In this document: positions 24,972 to 34,900 of the stretch, piece after piece
Layout: every line of letters starts with the position of its first letter
Position numbering within the stretch: position 1 is the first letter of the stretch
Assembly (NCBI RefSeq): GCF_014652555.1
Contig: NZ_BMZA01000014.1
Span: 19,568 to 83,567 of the forward strand
Source: Novosphingobium colocasiae
GTDB lineage: Bacteria > Pseudomonadota > Alphaproteobacteria > Sphingomonadales > Sphingomonadaceae
Direction of reading: 5' to 3'
DNA: 64,000 nucleotides
Position numbers and translations under genes: made by a program
The notes under the pieces: generated by a model
Told to the model about the DNA's origin: nothing
What the model saw: only the letters and a program-made list of their open reading frames with translations
Databases searched by the model: none

Positions 24972-25365
24972 TATCGATACCCTTCTAGCCTTGGCCGCAT
25001 ACCCTGCGCCATCAGTTCGTCATAGGCGGCAAGGACAAGGCGTTGCGTACGATATTCTCCGTATGCGCGCATCTCGTTGTTTTGCAGGACGCGGAAGGTT
25101 TCGCTGGGGTAGTCTGCGCCCATGATGTCCTTGGGGTCTAGCACATAGCGCAGTTCGTCGCGGGCGAGGCCGTAGGCGAGGGCGTACCAGGCGTCGAGCT
25201 CGGCGCGAAGCTGCGCGCGGCGGTCTTCGTTCCATGGGAAGGGCTGCCCCTCATAGTCCAGATCGCGCGCGAAGGGGGCCATAGAATGGCTGGTGTAGCT
25301 CAACTCCAGCACGCGTGGGATGATGAAGGCGAGATCGGATTCGCTGTAGGCGGCAGGATGGGGAG
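24971..25365 (-). pseudogene. Out-of-frame C-terminal tail of the adenine methyltransferase
   Basis: About 130 codons in the -1 frame relative to the main methylase reading frame encode what is plainly its C-terminus: AYSESDLAFIIPRVLELSYT, then DLDYEGQPFPWNEDRRAQL and RAYGEYRTQRLVLAAYDEL. This matches the usual end of large Eco57I-type methyltransferases. The main frame reaches FIAKQLPILPP and then runs into a short unrelated tail. Reading one base back at about 25347-25365 restores the family sequence. The tail ends in TAA overlapping the HNH start, so its frame is the ancestral one. It could reflect a one-base deletion, a sequencing error or -1 frameshifting. The open frame extends upstream to 25417, but there is no separate start signal. 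Confidence 0.75.
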
Positions 25366-28300
25366 CTGTTTGGCTATAAATTGCGCGAGGGTTAAATATG
25401 AGACCTTCGTTCGGCAAACGTAGTCAAGTATCAATGCGTTGGCGTTCGCCAGCAAGGCAGCCCTGCGTCGTGCGTTCTCTGCGCAAAATATTAGGATAGT
25501 TTTGTGTCCTACCCCCGAAAAAGGAAAAGCTGTCATGACCATAGTTCGGGTCGTGGTCGCAGTTGTCGCCTCGCCATACCCGATGAGATATTTCTCTCCG
25601 GGTTTCCGACTGGTAGCTTCATTTGACGGCACCCAATAAAATGGCACCACCTCATGGTCTGGGTCATTTAACTGCTGAATGGTCAATTCAGGTAAGACGC
25701 GATTCCCGCGATCATCACCTCGACTTGAATAGTCTGAGTACCTGTGATTAAATTGGTCGAACATCTTCGCTTCGTAGAGCGGCACGTAACGCTCGATGTG
25801 GGCTGCCGCGACGACCGCCCGGGCCGGCCCAGGTGCCGATGCTGCAACTTGAAGGTTCGAGAGAAGGTCATTGCGGTCGTTCTCGGCTGTGGCGAGGAGG
25901 TCAGTTTGAAGCTGGCGGCGTGCCGTCACACCCGCTTGTTCTCGCGCTTCTCTCACCCAATTGGTCCCTTCGCGCTGGAATCCTTCCTCAGCCAGTTGCG
26001 CGGCGGTGCGAAATGAGCCGCTGTCATTGGACATGTGGAACATCGCCATAAACGACAGGCCCCACGGGTTGCCGCTGTCCTTACCCTCCTCGATCAGCAC
26101 GGGCACGCGATTATAGATTGTGGCGGTCAGTTCCGCGTCGCGGCGCGAGCGGAAGACCGGTGCGGTTCTGGTGTTCGGGTTAATCTTAGCAATTTCCGGG
26201 GGTGAAAGCGTAAAGCGGCGGCGTTCATCTTCAAGTTGTGCGGGGGCGGTGAGGAAGAAGGCGAAATCCGCCGATGCCACGCCGCTGCCGATGGTGAGTA
26301 GGCAAAACTTGAAGCTGCGATGGACGCCAGGGAACAGCGGCGCGCTGTTTTCAAAATCAATCAGACCTGCAAGCCGCTGCCTGCTCACTAAATGACCAAA
26401 GAAGGGGGCGGTGGTCGCGTCGGTTGCGATGCCGGTCGGCACGATCACTCCTGCCCTTCCACCTTCCCGCGTCAGATTCAGGAAATGCTCGGCAAACAGA
26501 GCATAGGTGTTGACGTCGCCGCGACCGGTCCACGGATAGCGCCGCGACGGAGCGGGCCTACGTCCTGCGGGCAGCTTGGTCGGATCTTCATCTTTGGGCG
26601 AGGTAAAGAACACGCTCGATGCTTCGGCAAGGCGCTTCGCCAGTTCGAAGGCGTCGACCATCGCGCGCTCATGGCTGCCTTCTTCAGCTTGTGACCATTC
26701 GCGGATCATCTTAGTCCGCGCTGCGGCATTGGGCGCATCGGCTATCGCGGTTCCGGCGAAGAATTCCTGTTCCTGTAGCTTGATCCGCTCCCACGGCGGA
26801 TTGCCCAGCAGCACGTCAAAGCCACCGCGACCTACAACCACGTCGGGGAATTCAAGCGGCCAGTGGAACACGCTGGCGGCATGGGCGGCGCTGTCTATGG
26901 CCGCAGCAAGTTCTCCCTCCACCGTGTCGTTGCCAAGCATGGTGCCGCCGGAGATGGTTTTACGCAGGTGGGCGGTGGTGGGGACGAGCGGCTTGGCAAG
27001 GCTGGGTAGCTTGGGCTTGGGCAGGAGGAAGGCAGAGACATAGATGTCGCAGGCTTGCCGCAACGTCAGCCAATCGGGCGTGTGGCGAATGCGATCGAAC
27101 TCGACCGCGCGGGCGGCGACTTCGCGCGGTGTATTCTCAGTCATGCGGTGGAACTTGCGGAACTCGCCCGAAAGCTTGCCCGCATCGAAGGCCAGTTTAA
27201 GCAGGCCGGCATCGCGCTCGCTCTTGTTCAGCTTGCGCAGGCCGGTGGCGGTTTCCTTGTCGTCACCTGTGAGTGGCTTGTAGGCCTCATCCGGAATGCC
27301 CTCTTCCAGCGCAGCGAGGTCGAAGACGCCCAGCAGCGCGTCGCCACAGCGGATGTTAGCGTCGAGGAAGCCCAAAGGTTGTCCCGGAGACACGGATTCG
27401 ATCCATAGCGCCACCTTGGCAAGTTCCACCGCCATCGGGTTGCGGTCGACGCCGTGGATGCAGCGGGAAACGACATCGCGCAGTGCGGCCTGCGTCTCTT
27501 CCTTGCCAGCATCCTCGTTGCGCAGCTTAGCTACCCGGTCTGCCATGCGGCGGGCAGCGCCGAGCAGGAAGTGGCCGGAACCGCAGGCCGGGTCGATCAC
27601 CTTGAGGTCGAGGATGGCGGCGACCTTGTCCTCTGGCGTATCGGCATTGGCCTCTGCCTTGTCCAGCACCGGGGCGAGCGAGGAATCGAGCAGCGTTTCG
27701 ACCAGTGAGTCCGGTGTGTAGTAGGAACCGCTGGTCTTGCGGTCATTGCCCTTGGCCCCGCTGTCGAGCGTGAAGTCGCCGTTGGATTCAAGCTGGGGGC
27801 GGATTTCCAGCAGACTTTCGTAAACGCTGCCAAGCTCTTCTGTTTTGAGGTCGCGCCAGTTGATGCGGTGCGTCACGCCATCCTTGCGGATGAAGCCAAG
27901 ACAGAAGATCGCGGACAGAAAGCGGCGGTTGGGAATGAGCGCATCGTTCAGCGCCGGCGTTTCGCTATTCGCGAATAAGCCGCCGAGAGCAGGTAGGCCC
28001 AGCAGATCCTGGCCATGTTCCAGATTGGAAAGCGTGACCTTCATCGCCTCCCACGCATCGTGGTGCCCATCGCGGGCGACGCGGCGACGCGAGCGTTCGC
28101 GCCAGAAGGTGAAGGAATAGCTGTTGGCATAGAGGCTGCGTGCCGCCTGCGGTGTGCGGCGAGGGTGCAGCAGATCACGGTCCTCGGCCACGGCAAGAAA
28201 GATCAGGCGATAGACGGTGCGGAGAAGCTCCCCGAACAGCGATTGCAGAGGGAGCGCACCGGAGCGAATGCGTTCAACCAGTCCGGGATTGGCCTCTACC

Positions 28301-29100
28301 AACCCCTGCCCCAGTTCGAACAACGCCTCCTCCACGTTACGGCGCAGGTCGGTACGGGCTTGGATGCCCTGTTTCATCCCCTCTTCGCGCCACTGTTCCA
28401 GCGGGCTTTCAGAAGGCGGCGCGCCCGCTGTACCAAAGCGTGTTGCGTGAGCGATCAGCCACCATGCAGTGAAGTCCGCGAATATCTCGTCGCGGAACAT
28501 TGCGCCAAGGTCCGCCTCGATCCACGCCGGTCGGGTCAGACTGGCATTGTCGCGCATCAGGCGTACACGGTCACCGGCAAAGACGATGCCCCACAGTGCA
28601 TGGTCTGTGGCGTTGAGCCAGTCCTGCAACAGTGAAACAGGGCTACGGCGCGGGCGTCCGCCCTCCCCGTCCCCGAACTCGGGCTGCGCTTTGTTGAAGG
28701 CGTCGGCGCCGACGACCGGCGCGGCGACGACGACGGGAACACGGCCATCCTTGGCCTCCCAGGCCAGGCGATAGCGGCGGGTGCCGTCCTGATGCTCGAC
28801 CGGGCCGGCAAGATCGGTGAAACCAAAGCACTGCGTCAGGAGAGTTTGGGCGAACTGCGCGGTTTGTGTGACAGTGGGAGTATCGATCCGGTCATAGTCT
28901 TTCCAGATATGCTGGCCGATGCGGAAATAGCGCGAAATCTCATCGCCGAGGCCGGTGCCCTTGGGGCAGCCATAGCCCTCGGCGGTTTTCGCTGTGCGAT
29001 CGGCAGCGACGATCTTCTGCACCTGTTCGGGCGCGATCAGCCCGCCCTCGATGGTGACGGCGACAAGGCCAAGTTCGGCGGCTCTGGTGGAACGGCCCAT
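25300..29100 (-). CDS. Large N6-adenine DNA methyltransferase (Eco57I/DrmMI-like), frameshifted near the C-terminus
   Basis: This 1266-residue frame carries SAM-binding motif I VIDPACGSGHFLLGA (about residue 500) and catalytic motif IV NPPW (about residue 767), the N6-adenine class signature. SGSYYTPDSLVETLL precedes motif I. The first 480 residues form a domain common to restriction-linked methylases (QDWLNATDHALWGIVF). Such enzymes mark host DNA so that partner nucleases or helicases spare it; in class 1 DISARM this partner is DrmMI. The last 17 residues encoded in this frame are not family-like, and the true C-terminal 130 residues continue in the -1 frame. Motifs for catalysis are intact, but the missing tail could affect target recognition. 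The start overlaps the helicase stop (ATGA). Confidence 0.88.
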   Translation of the reverse strand: MGRSTRAAELGLVAVTIEGGLIAPEQVQKIVAADRTAKTAEGYGCPKGTGLGDEISRYFRIGQHIWKDYDRIDTPTVTQTAQFAQTLLTQCFGFTDLAGPVEHQDGTRRYRLAWEAKDGRVPVVVAAPVVGADAFNKAQPEFGDGEGGRPRRSPVSLLQDWLNATDHALWGIVFAGDRVRLMRDNASLTRPAWIEADLGAMFRDEIFADFTAWWLIAHATRFGTAGAPPSESPLEQWREEGMKQGIQARTDLRRNVEEALFELGQGLVEANPGLVERIRSGALPLQSLFGELLRTVYRLIFLAVAEDRDLLHPRRTPQAARSLYANSYSFTFWRERSRRRVARDGHHDAWEAMKVTLSNLEHGQDLLGLPALGGLFANSETPALNDALIPNRRFLSAIFCLGFIRKDGVTHRINWRDLKTEELGSVYESLLEIRPQLESNGDFTLDSGAKGNDRKTSGSYYTPDSLVETLLDSSLAPVLDKAEANADTPEDKVAAILDLKVIDPACGSGHFLLGAARRMADRVAKLRNEDAGKEETQAALRDVVSRCIHGVDRNPMAVELAKVALWIESVSPGQPLGFLDANIRCGDALLGVFDLAALEEGIPDEAYKPLTGDDKETATGLRKLNKSERDAGLLKLAFDAGKLSGEFRKFHRMTENTPREVAARAVEFDRIRHTPDWLTLRQACDIYVSAFLLPKPKLPSLAKPLVPTTAHLRKTISGGTMLGNDTVEGELAAAIDSAAHAASVFHWPLEFPDVVVGRGGFDVLLGNPPWERIKLQEQEFFAGTAIADAPNAAARTKMIREWSQAEEGSHERAMVDAFELAKRLAEASSVFFTSPKDEDPTKLPAGRRPAPSRRYPWTGRGDVNTYALFAEHFLNLTREGGRAGVIVPTGIATDATTAPFFGHLVSRQRLAGLIDFENSAPLFPGVHRSFKFCLLTIGSGVASADFAFFLTAPAQLEDERRRFTLSPPEIAKINPNTRTAPVFRSRRDAELTATIYNRVPVLIEEGKDSGNPWGLSFMAMFHMSNDSGSFRTAAQLAEEGFQREGTNWVREAREQAGVTARRQLQTDLLATAENDRNDLLSNLQVAASAPGPARAVVAAAHIERYVPLYEAKMFDQFNHRYSDYSSRGDDRGNRVLPELTIQQLNDPDHEVVPFYWVPSNEATSRKPGEKYLIGYGEATTATTTRTMVMTAFPFSGVGHKTILIFCAENARRRAALLANANALILDYVCRTKVSYLTLAQFIAKQLPILPPTANPISPSSSHACWS

Positions 29101-31901
29101 CAGTTCGCCTCCGGCACGAGGACATAGAGGCCGATCACGTCGGCAGGCAGAACGGCTTCGACTTCGGTGGTGGCCCCCTCGCCCCGTGTGGCGAACTTCA
29201 CGCGGTCATGATCCTCTGAAAGCTGGGCGGCGCGATCCTGGGCATAGGCACGGATCGCAGCATCATATTCGGGCAGGCGGGCGAGCGCCTGATCGACCTG
29301 CCTGGTGATGACAGGCGGTGCGATGTCGCCGCTGGCATCGGGTTCGAGCAAAGCCAGGGCTTCGGCACCTTGTGCAATGGCGGCATTTTCACCTGTAGCG
29401 AAGGCCAGCGCGGTGGCTTCCTCGGCCAGCAGGGTCTTGCGACCGCTAGTCGTCAGTTTGAAGCGCAGGCGCAACAGCAGCACAGTGGTAAGCTTGTTCA
29501 CCGCCGCAGAGCGCCAGGCACCGCAGCGACCGAGCGTGGCTTTGCCTTCGACACCGCCGGGGTCGAGCGCCCCTTCGGCCATGGTTTCGGCGAGCATGGC
29601 GACTAGCGGATGCGTGCGGCCGACATGGGCCACATCGGGTTGCAGCTTGTCGGCAAAGCCGATGGCGCGGGTGCCGGTGAGGTTGCGGGCTGCAAGGCGC
29701 TCGCCAAGCTGTTTCGGCAAATCCTCATAGCTGACCCGGTAGTGGCTCCCGACCGCACCGAGCGGCGTATCGATGCGCGCCAGTGCCCGGCGGGTGAACC
29801 GCTCCACTTCGTCGGGGCCACCGAGCAGTTCGCGCAGGCGGTGCCATTCGGGGAGAACTTCATCGGGCTTGAGCGCAGCCTGCGCATAGCGCGTCTGACT
29901 TTTACGCGCGTTTTCCTCTGCGTCCTTCCACTCCATCTCAAGCCGTTCCTCGGCGTCGCCGAAATCGAACAGACCTTGCGCGCGCGGTTTGCTGGAATGT
30001 AGCAGCATCGCCTGCATCAGCGCGTTGGAGACACTGGCGGAATCCTCCGGCACCGGCACGATCACGCCAGTCGCCTGTTGGATGCGCTTCATCTTTTCGG
30101 TGATGACCTTGATGACCGCGCCGTCGATGATCGAGTTTGAGCCGAACATCATTACCGACCAGACCGTATCTTCAGGCTGCCCAAAACGATCGACGCGCCC
30201 GTCGCGTTGCTGGTGCCGTGTCGGGTTCCAGTTGAGGTCGTAATGGATCACCGCGTTGAACAGTGATTGGAGGTTGATCCCTTCAGACAGACAATCGGTG
30301 GCGACGAGGATGCGATTGGGATGATCCACCATCGCCTCGACGCGCCCACGGCGTTCCTCGGGCGTCAGGCGGCCGGTGACGATTTCGACTTCGTGCTTCT
30401 TGAACTGGGCGCGCAGCGCTTCGCCCACAGCTTCGGCCGTTGTGATGAAGCGACAGAAGATGACGGGCCGGGCATCCTTCTTGGCCGTCAGGTCTTTCAC
30501 CTGCCGGACGAGTTCGCGAAATTTGGGATCATCCTCAAAGCGGGCCGCCAGTCCTTCCGCGCGCATGATGAGCGCTTTGAGCTCGGCCAGCTCCTCGCGG
30601 TCCAGCGCGGTCGCGGGTTCAATGTCGGTGTCGGCCAGTTCATCACCGTCGTCATCAAAAAGGACTGGCGCGAGTGCGGCTTCCTCCGCCATGCCCCCGA
30701 GCCGGTTGCGCAAGGCGCTGAGGGCTGCCGCCGGCGACGAGCCGATGCAGCGCATTAGCGCGAGTGTTCCCCAGAAGGCGAGCCGCCGCGCCCGTTCCCC
30801 ATCGGCACGGGTTGCGACACCAAGGCAATAATCCAGCACGTCTTCCTGGAAGTTCTGGAAATCGCCTGTCAGCGTGTAGGGCGCATCCGCTTTCATCGAC
30901 TTCGCAAAGGCGCCCGCATCGCCCCACTTGTCGGCAATATCGGGGCGGCGACGCTGGACAAAGTGTTTGGCGAGCCGGTCTGCATAGCGGCGCCGTGCGT
31001 TCTGATCGCCCGCCTCGGGACCACCAGCGAGGTCGCCGTGCAACAGACTGAGCAGACGCGCATAGGCATCCTGATTGCCGCTATGCGGGGTCGCTGTGAG
31101 CAGGAGCAGGTGGCGCGTGGCGTCTTCCGCGAGCCGTTCGAGCAGAGCGTAGCGTTGCTGTGTGCCCTTCTCGCTACCGCCAACGCAGGTGTGGGCCTCG
31201 TCAACAATGACGAAGCCAGGACAAGCCTGTGCGAAGCTTTCCCGCCGGCTGTCGGCCTTGATGTAGTCGAGGCTGACGACGGTGTAGGGATAGATGCCGA
31301 AGATGGTGTCGCCGAGCGCCAGTCCGCGTTCCAGCGAACGGGCGCGCGCCGATGTGACGGCCACGGCATCAATATCGAACTTTTCCGCCAGCTCGCCGAC
31401 CCACTGATCCACGAGATGCGGCGGACACAACACGGAGAAGCGCTCGACCTCGCCCCGGTCGATCATCTCGCGCAGGATCATGCCCGCCTCAACGGTCTTT
31501 CCGATACCAACGTCATCGGCAATGAGCAGCCGTTTCACGTCGAGCCTCAGCGCCATGAGCAAAGGAACGAGCTGGTAGGCGCGCGGCTCGACGCCCAAAT
31601 GCGCGGCGCTGCGGAAAGGCCCTGCGCCGCGACGGAGAGACAGGCGCAGCGCGTCGGCGAGCAGACGGGCGGCGTCCTGCGTATCGGGTTGATCCGCCGT
31701 CGGCAGATCGAAGGTGGCGGGACGAACGGGCATCCGTTCAAGGCTGGGGGCGATGATGATGGCGTCTTCTTCGGACCCCGAGAGGGGCCGCACGCGAACA
31801 AGCCGTTCATCCGGCTTACCAAGCACGATCCATTCCCGCCCACGGGCCTGGATCAAATCGCCCGTCTGGAGCTGGCCAGTCTGGAAGGCAGGCAGATTCA
31901 T
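29100..31901 (-). CDS. SNF2-like helicase (DrmD-like)
   Basis: This 933-residue superfamily 2 ATPase has Walker A ADDVGIGKTVEAG (about residue 135) and the DEAH box VIVDEAHTC (about residue 230). Its C-lobe motif VI reads HQQRDGRVDRFGQPEDT (about residue 570). The C-terminal 250 residues are helical and uncharacterised. In class 1 DISARM, DrmD is an SNF2-type helicase adjacent to the adenine methylase, and the same order is seen here. The gene is translationally coupled at both ends by 3-4-base overlaps, indicating one operon with the DUF1998 helicase and methylase. It is clearly distinct from the SNF2 protein at 14274-17387. A role in double-strand translocation along invading DNA is inferred. 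Confidence 0.9.
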   Translation of the reverse strand: MNLPAFQTGQLQTGDLIQARGREWIVLGKPDERLVRVRPLSGSEEDAIIIAPSLERMPVRPATFDLPTADQPDTQDAARLLADALRLSLRRGAGPFRSAAHLGVEPRAYQLVPLLMALRLDVKRLLIADDVGIGKTVEAGMILREMIDRGEVERFSVLCPPHLVDQWVGELAEKFDIDAVAVTSARARSLERGLALGDTIFGIYPYTVVSLDYIKADSRRESFAQACPGFVIVDEAHTCVGGSEKGTQQRYALLERLAEDATRHLLLLTATPHSGNQDAYARLLSLLHGDLAGGPEAGDQNARRRYADRLAKHFVQRRRPDIADKWGDAGAFAKSMKADAPYTLTGDFQNFQEDVLDYCLGVATRADGERARRLAFWGTLALMRCIGSSPAAALSALRNRLGGMAEEAALAPVLFDDDGDELADTDIEPATALDREELAELKALIMRAEGLAARFEDDPKFRELVRQVKDLTAKKDARPVIFCRFITTAEAVGEALRAQFKKHEVEIVTGRLTPEERRGRVEAMVDHPNRILVATDCLSEGINLQSLFNAVIHYDLNWNPTRHQQRDGRVDRFGQPEDTVWSVMMFGSNSIIDGAVIKVITEKMKRIQQATGVIVPVPEDSASVSNALMQAMLLHSSKPRAQGLFDFGDAEERLEMEWKDAEENARKSQTRYAQAALKPDEVLPEWHRLRELLGGPDEVERFTRRALARIDTPLGAVGSHYRVSYEDLPKQLGERLAARNLTGTRAIGFADKLQPDVAHVGRTHPLVAMLAETMAEGALDPGGVEGKATLGRCGAWRSAAVNKLTTVLLLRLRFKLTTSGRKTLLAEEATALAFATGENAAIAQGAEALALLEPDASGDIAPPVITRQVDQALARLPEYDAAIRAYAQDRAAQLSEDHDRVKFATRGEGATTEVEAVLPADVIGLYVLVPEAN

Positions 31902-34900
31902 GCGGATACTCCGAGCGCCGCGGCAAGGTCAGGCGGCATGGTTTCGTCAGGGGTTACTGGCAGCGCGATCAAGTCGCGGCCAATTTCGGCGCAGCGCGTC
32001 ACCAGTGCTGGTGGCGGCGGACTGGGCACGGCCATGACCATCAGCCCCGGCCAGCAAAGATGATAGGTCTCGCCGCCAATGGTTTCCGTGGAGGGCGTCG
32101 GCGCGCCCCACTGCGCCAGCGCCGCCATCCATGGATCATGCGCCCCGGCACCGGTGGGAGCATAGGCAGGCCAGTCATTCTCGCTGCGCGCTAGCCGATC
32201 GAGCACGTCAATCACCGCAGGATCGCGCCGATCGATCAGTTCATGATCTGGTTGGTTATAATAGGACAGCAGGCAGCGGTAACAACCGGCAACACAAGGT
32301 TCGTTGGCCTCGACCAGTTCGCCGTTATCGCGACGATAATGCATCAGGTCGAGCGCCACGTCCGCGATGCGATGCCACCGCTCTGCGCCGTCCATCAGTC
32401 GCTTGAGAACCCCTGCCCCGCCTTCGGATGCCTCATAGAAGAGGATCGCCTTGCGATCGTCGCGGGTCGGTAACGGCTCGCCCAGAAGCTCGCCGGTTTC
32501 CAAAACATGCTCGGTCTCGATGGCGCGGATCAGGGCGTGCTGGAGGGTCGCCATCTGCGCTTCATCGAGGTCGAGCTGGCGATCGAATTGCAGCAGCAGC
32601 GCGTTCTTCGTGTCCTCGACCAGAGGCACGATGGTTTGACGAATGGCGCTTTTGGGATCGTCGCCCTCATCCTCACCTTTCGTCTCATTCTTGAGCCAGC
32701 GGCCCGAAATTGTGTCGATGTCGAAGCCGGTATCTTCCTTCTTGGCGCGGCGGCGCAGGCCGAGATTGACGCGCGATACGCGAGTCTGCGGTCCGTAGCG
32801 CAGTGCCGCCAGCGGGCTGTCGTCGGACTTCAGCAGAAGCTGGTCCTGGCGCATCGGTTCCCACTCGAAAATCGTGCGGATTTCAAAGCCACGCCTCTGA
32901 CGATCCTCGTCATTGGCGGTAATGCGTGCACCGGGCACGGCATCGACATTCTCGATCCGATAGAGCTTGGAAAGCCGTCCTTCCTCGGTCAGCACATCGC
33001 CGCAAGCAATGCAGCGCTCCTGCGTTTCCACGCTATGGGCCGCGCCGCACGAATGACAGCATCGCACAGTCATCGTCGTCAGTTTGTTGTCGGGGGTCCG
33101 TGTTCCGGCAGGGAGCTTGGCGCGATTGCAGCGATAGGCCTTGCCTTCATGATAGACGAGGCTATTCGGCCCGAACTCCGCGATCGCCAAGAAGCGCGGA
33201 CGCTGGAGCACCGTCGATGACTTCTCCCCGTCGATAAAGGCGTAGAGCGGCAAGCGCGGGAAATTATAGCCCGGCAGGAAGCCTTCGGTCGCCAGATAGC
33301 GATAGGCATAGAAGTCCGAGCTGGTGGACGATGCGCCTGTTTCCAGCAGTTGCACCTGACGATCGGCCGCTAGATAGCGGGTCCGAGCCTCCTGACGTTC
33401 TTGCGCCGACAGCCCGGTTTGATTGCCGAGTTCGCTGGCAGCCTTTCGTTCTTCATGGGCGGAATTGTAGAGTGTTCGCCAGCGTTTGAACGCCGTGTTG
33501 AACGCCGTTGCCGCGTTGCTCCAGAGATGGCCGACAAAGTCCGAGGCTTCGCCGATTTCGGCTGCGCCATCCTGTGGCAGGACCGAGGCGACGACCCGCT
33601 CGGCACGATCACGGGCGTCGACGTCCGCGCTGGCCACGGCAAAAGCTTTTTGCAGCCGTTCGCAGACCGGCAGATCGGTCTCGGTCATATCGAGGTTTTC
33701 CGGGATCGACTTGCCCAGCCCCTCCTGTGCGGCAGCGAGCCATTCGGCATGGACATGCGCGGCAAGAAGGTCGCGATTGAGGAGGTCGATCGCGGGTGCG
33801 CGAACGATCCCTGCGACGAGATCGGTCCGGCGTTCGAAATAATATTGGTCGTGCGGACTTTGCGCGGCGCAGTAGGTGATGACCAGCGCGGCCTGGCCGC
33901 TACGGCCAGCACGGCCAGCGCGTTGCGCATAATTCGCCGGCGTAGGCGGTGCGTTGCGCAGGTAAACGACATTGAGCTGCGATATATCTACGCCCAGTTC
34001 CATGGTGGGTGAGCAATAGAGCAAGGGCAGAAAATCACGCTTCTCATTGAGAACGCGCGCATCGCCCGCAATTTCCTTCATGCGTTCATGGTCGCTCTTG
34101 CCGTACCGGAACCGACACTCACGCATTTCGCGCAGGAGGGAATCGACCTGCGCTGTATGCTCGCGCGCTTCGAAGGCCATGGGCAGCCCGCCAGGTGTGG
34201 CGAGGCGCGCGGCAACGTCGCTATAGAGCTGGCGGAAGAACGCATTGTCGTGGCTCGGGCTTGGTGTCCCCTCACCTGCACGGAGCTGCAAAGCACTCGG
34301 GGCGAGCCGCCAACCGGTGAGCGAACCGGCGGAAAACTGGCGCACGATCTGGTGGCGCGCAGCCGCCATCAACATGGCTTCGATCAACGGTTCGCGATCG
34401 GCAAGGGGCAGCGCCCCCGCCAACTTCGCCAATTCTTTGGCAAGGCCGCTCCGCGCGGAAACCCGGATAATCCTGTCCGCCTTGCCGCCCTGTGTGCCGA
34501 GCACAAGCGTCGTTTGGCACACAAGATCCTTATTCTCTTCTTCCCGGCTGATTGCCCAGGGATCTTTGAGAAGCTGGCGGGATTTCTGCGCGACCTGCTC
34601 AATCTCATTGAGATCGAGGGCATCGACGGCAACGGCGAGGCCTTGCCGCATGGTGTCGAACACCAGACGAAACATTTCGCGCCGAACGTCACTGGAGATT
34701 TGCGAAAGCAGCTCGAAGCCACGGCGCTGGCCGTCATTGAGCTGTTCCTGGTCCATGCCGGCGCAGGCGCGATCGTCGCCGGCGAGCATGGTAATACCGG
34801 GATATTCGACGCGCAGCAGGTCCAACTGATTCAGGTTGGGATTGGTATAGCGCCAGCCCCGCCGCAGATCGTTCCAGAGGCGATAGGCCAGCACGCGGTT

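Noticed and set aside
24971..25417. Independent small gene of 148 codons
   Set aside because: Its sequence is the C-terminal part of the methylase family and it has no start signal of its own; a frameshift explains it better.
30963..32063. 366-codon + strand open frame
   Set aside because: Antisense to the SNF2-like and DUF1998 helicase genes, with no motif or start signal.
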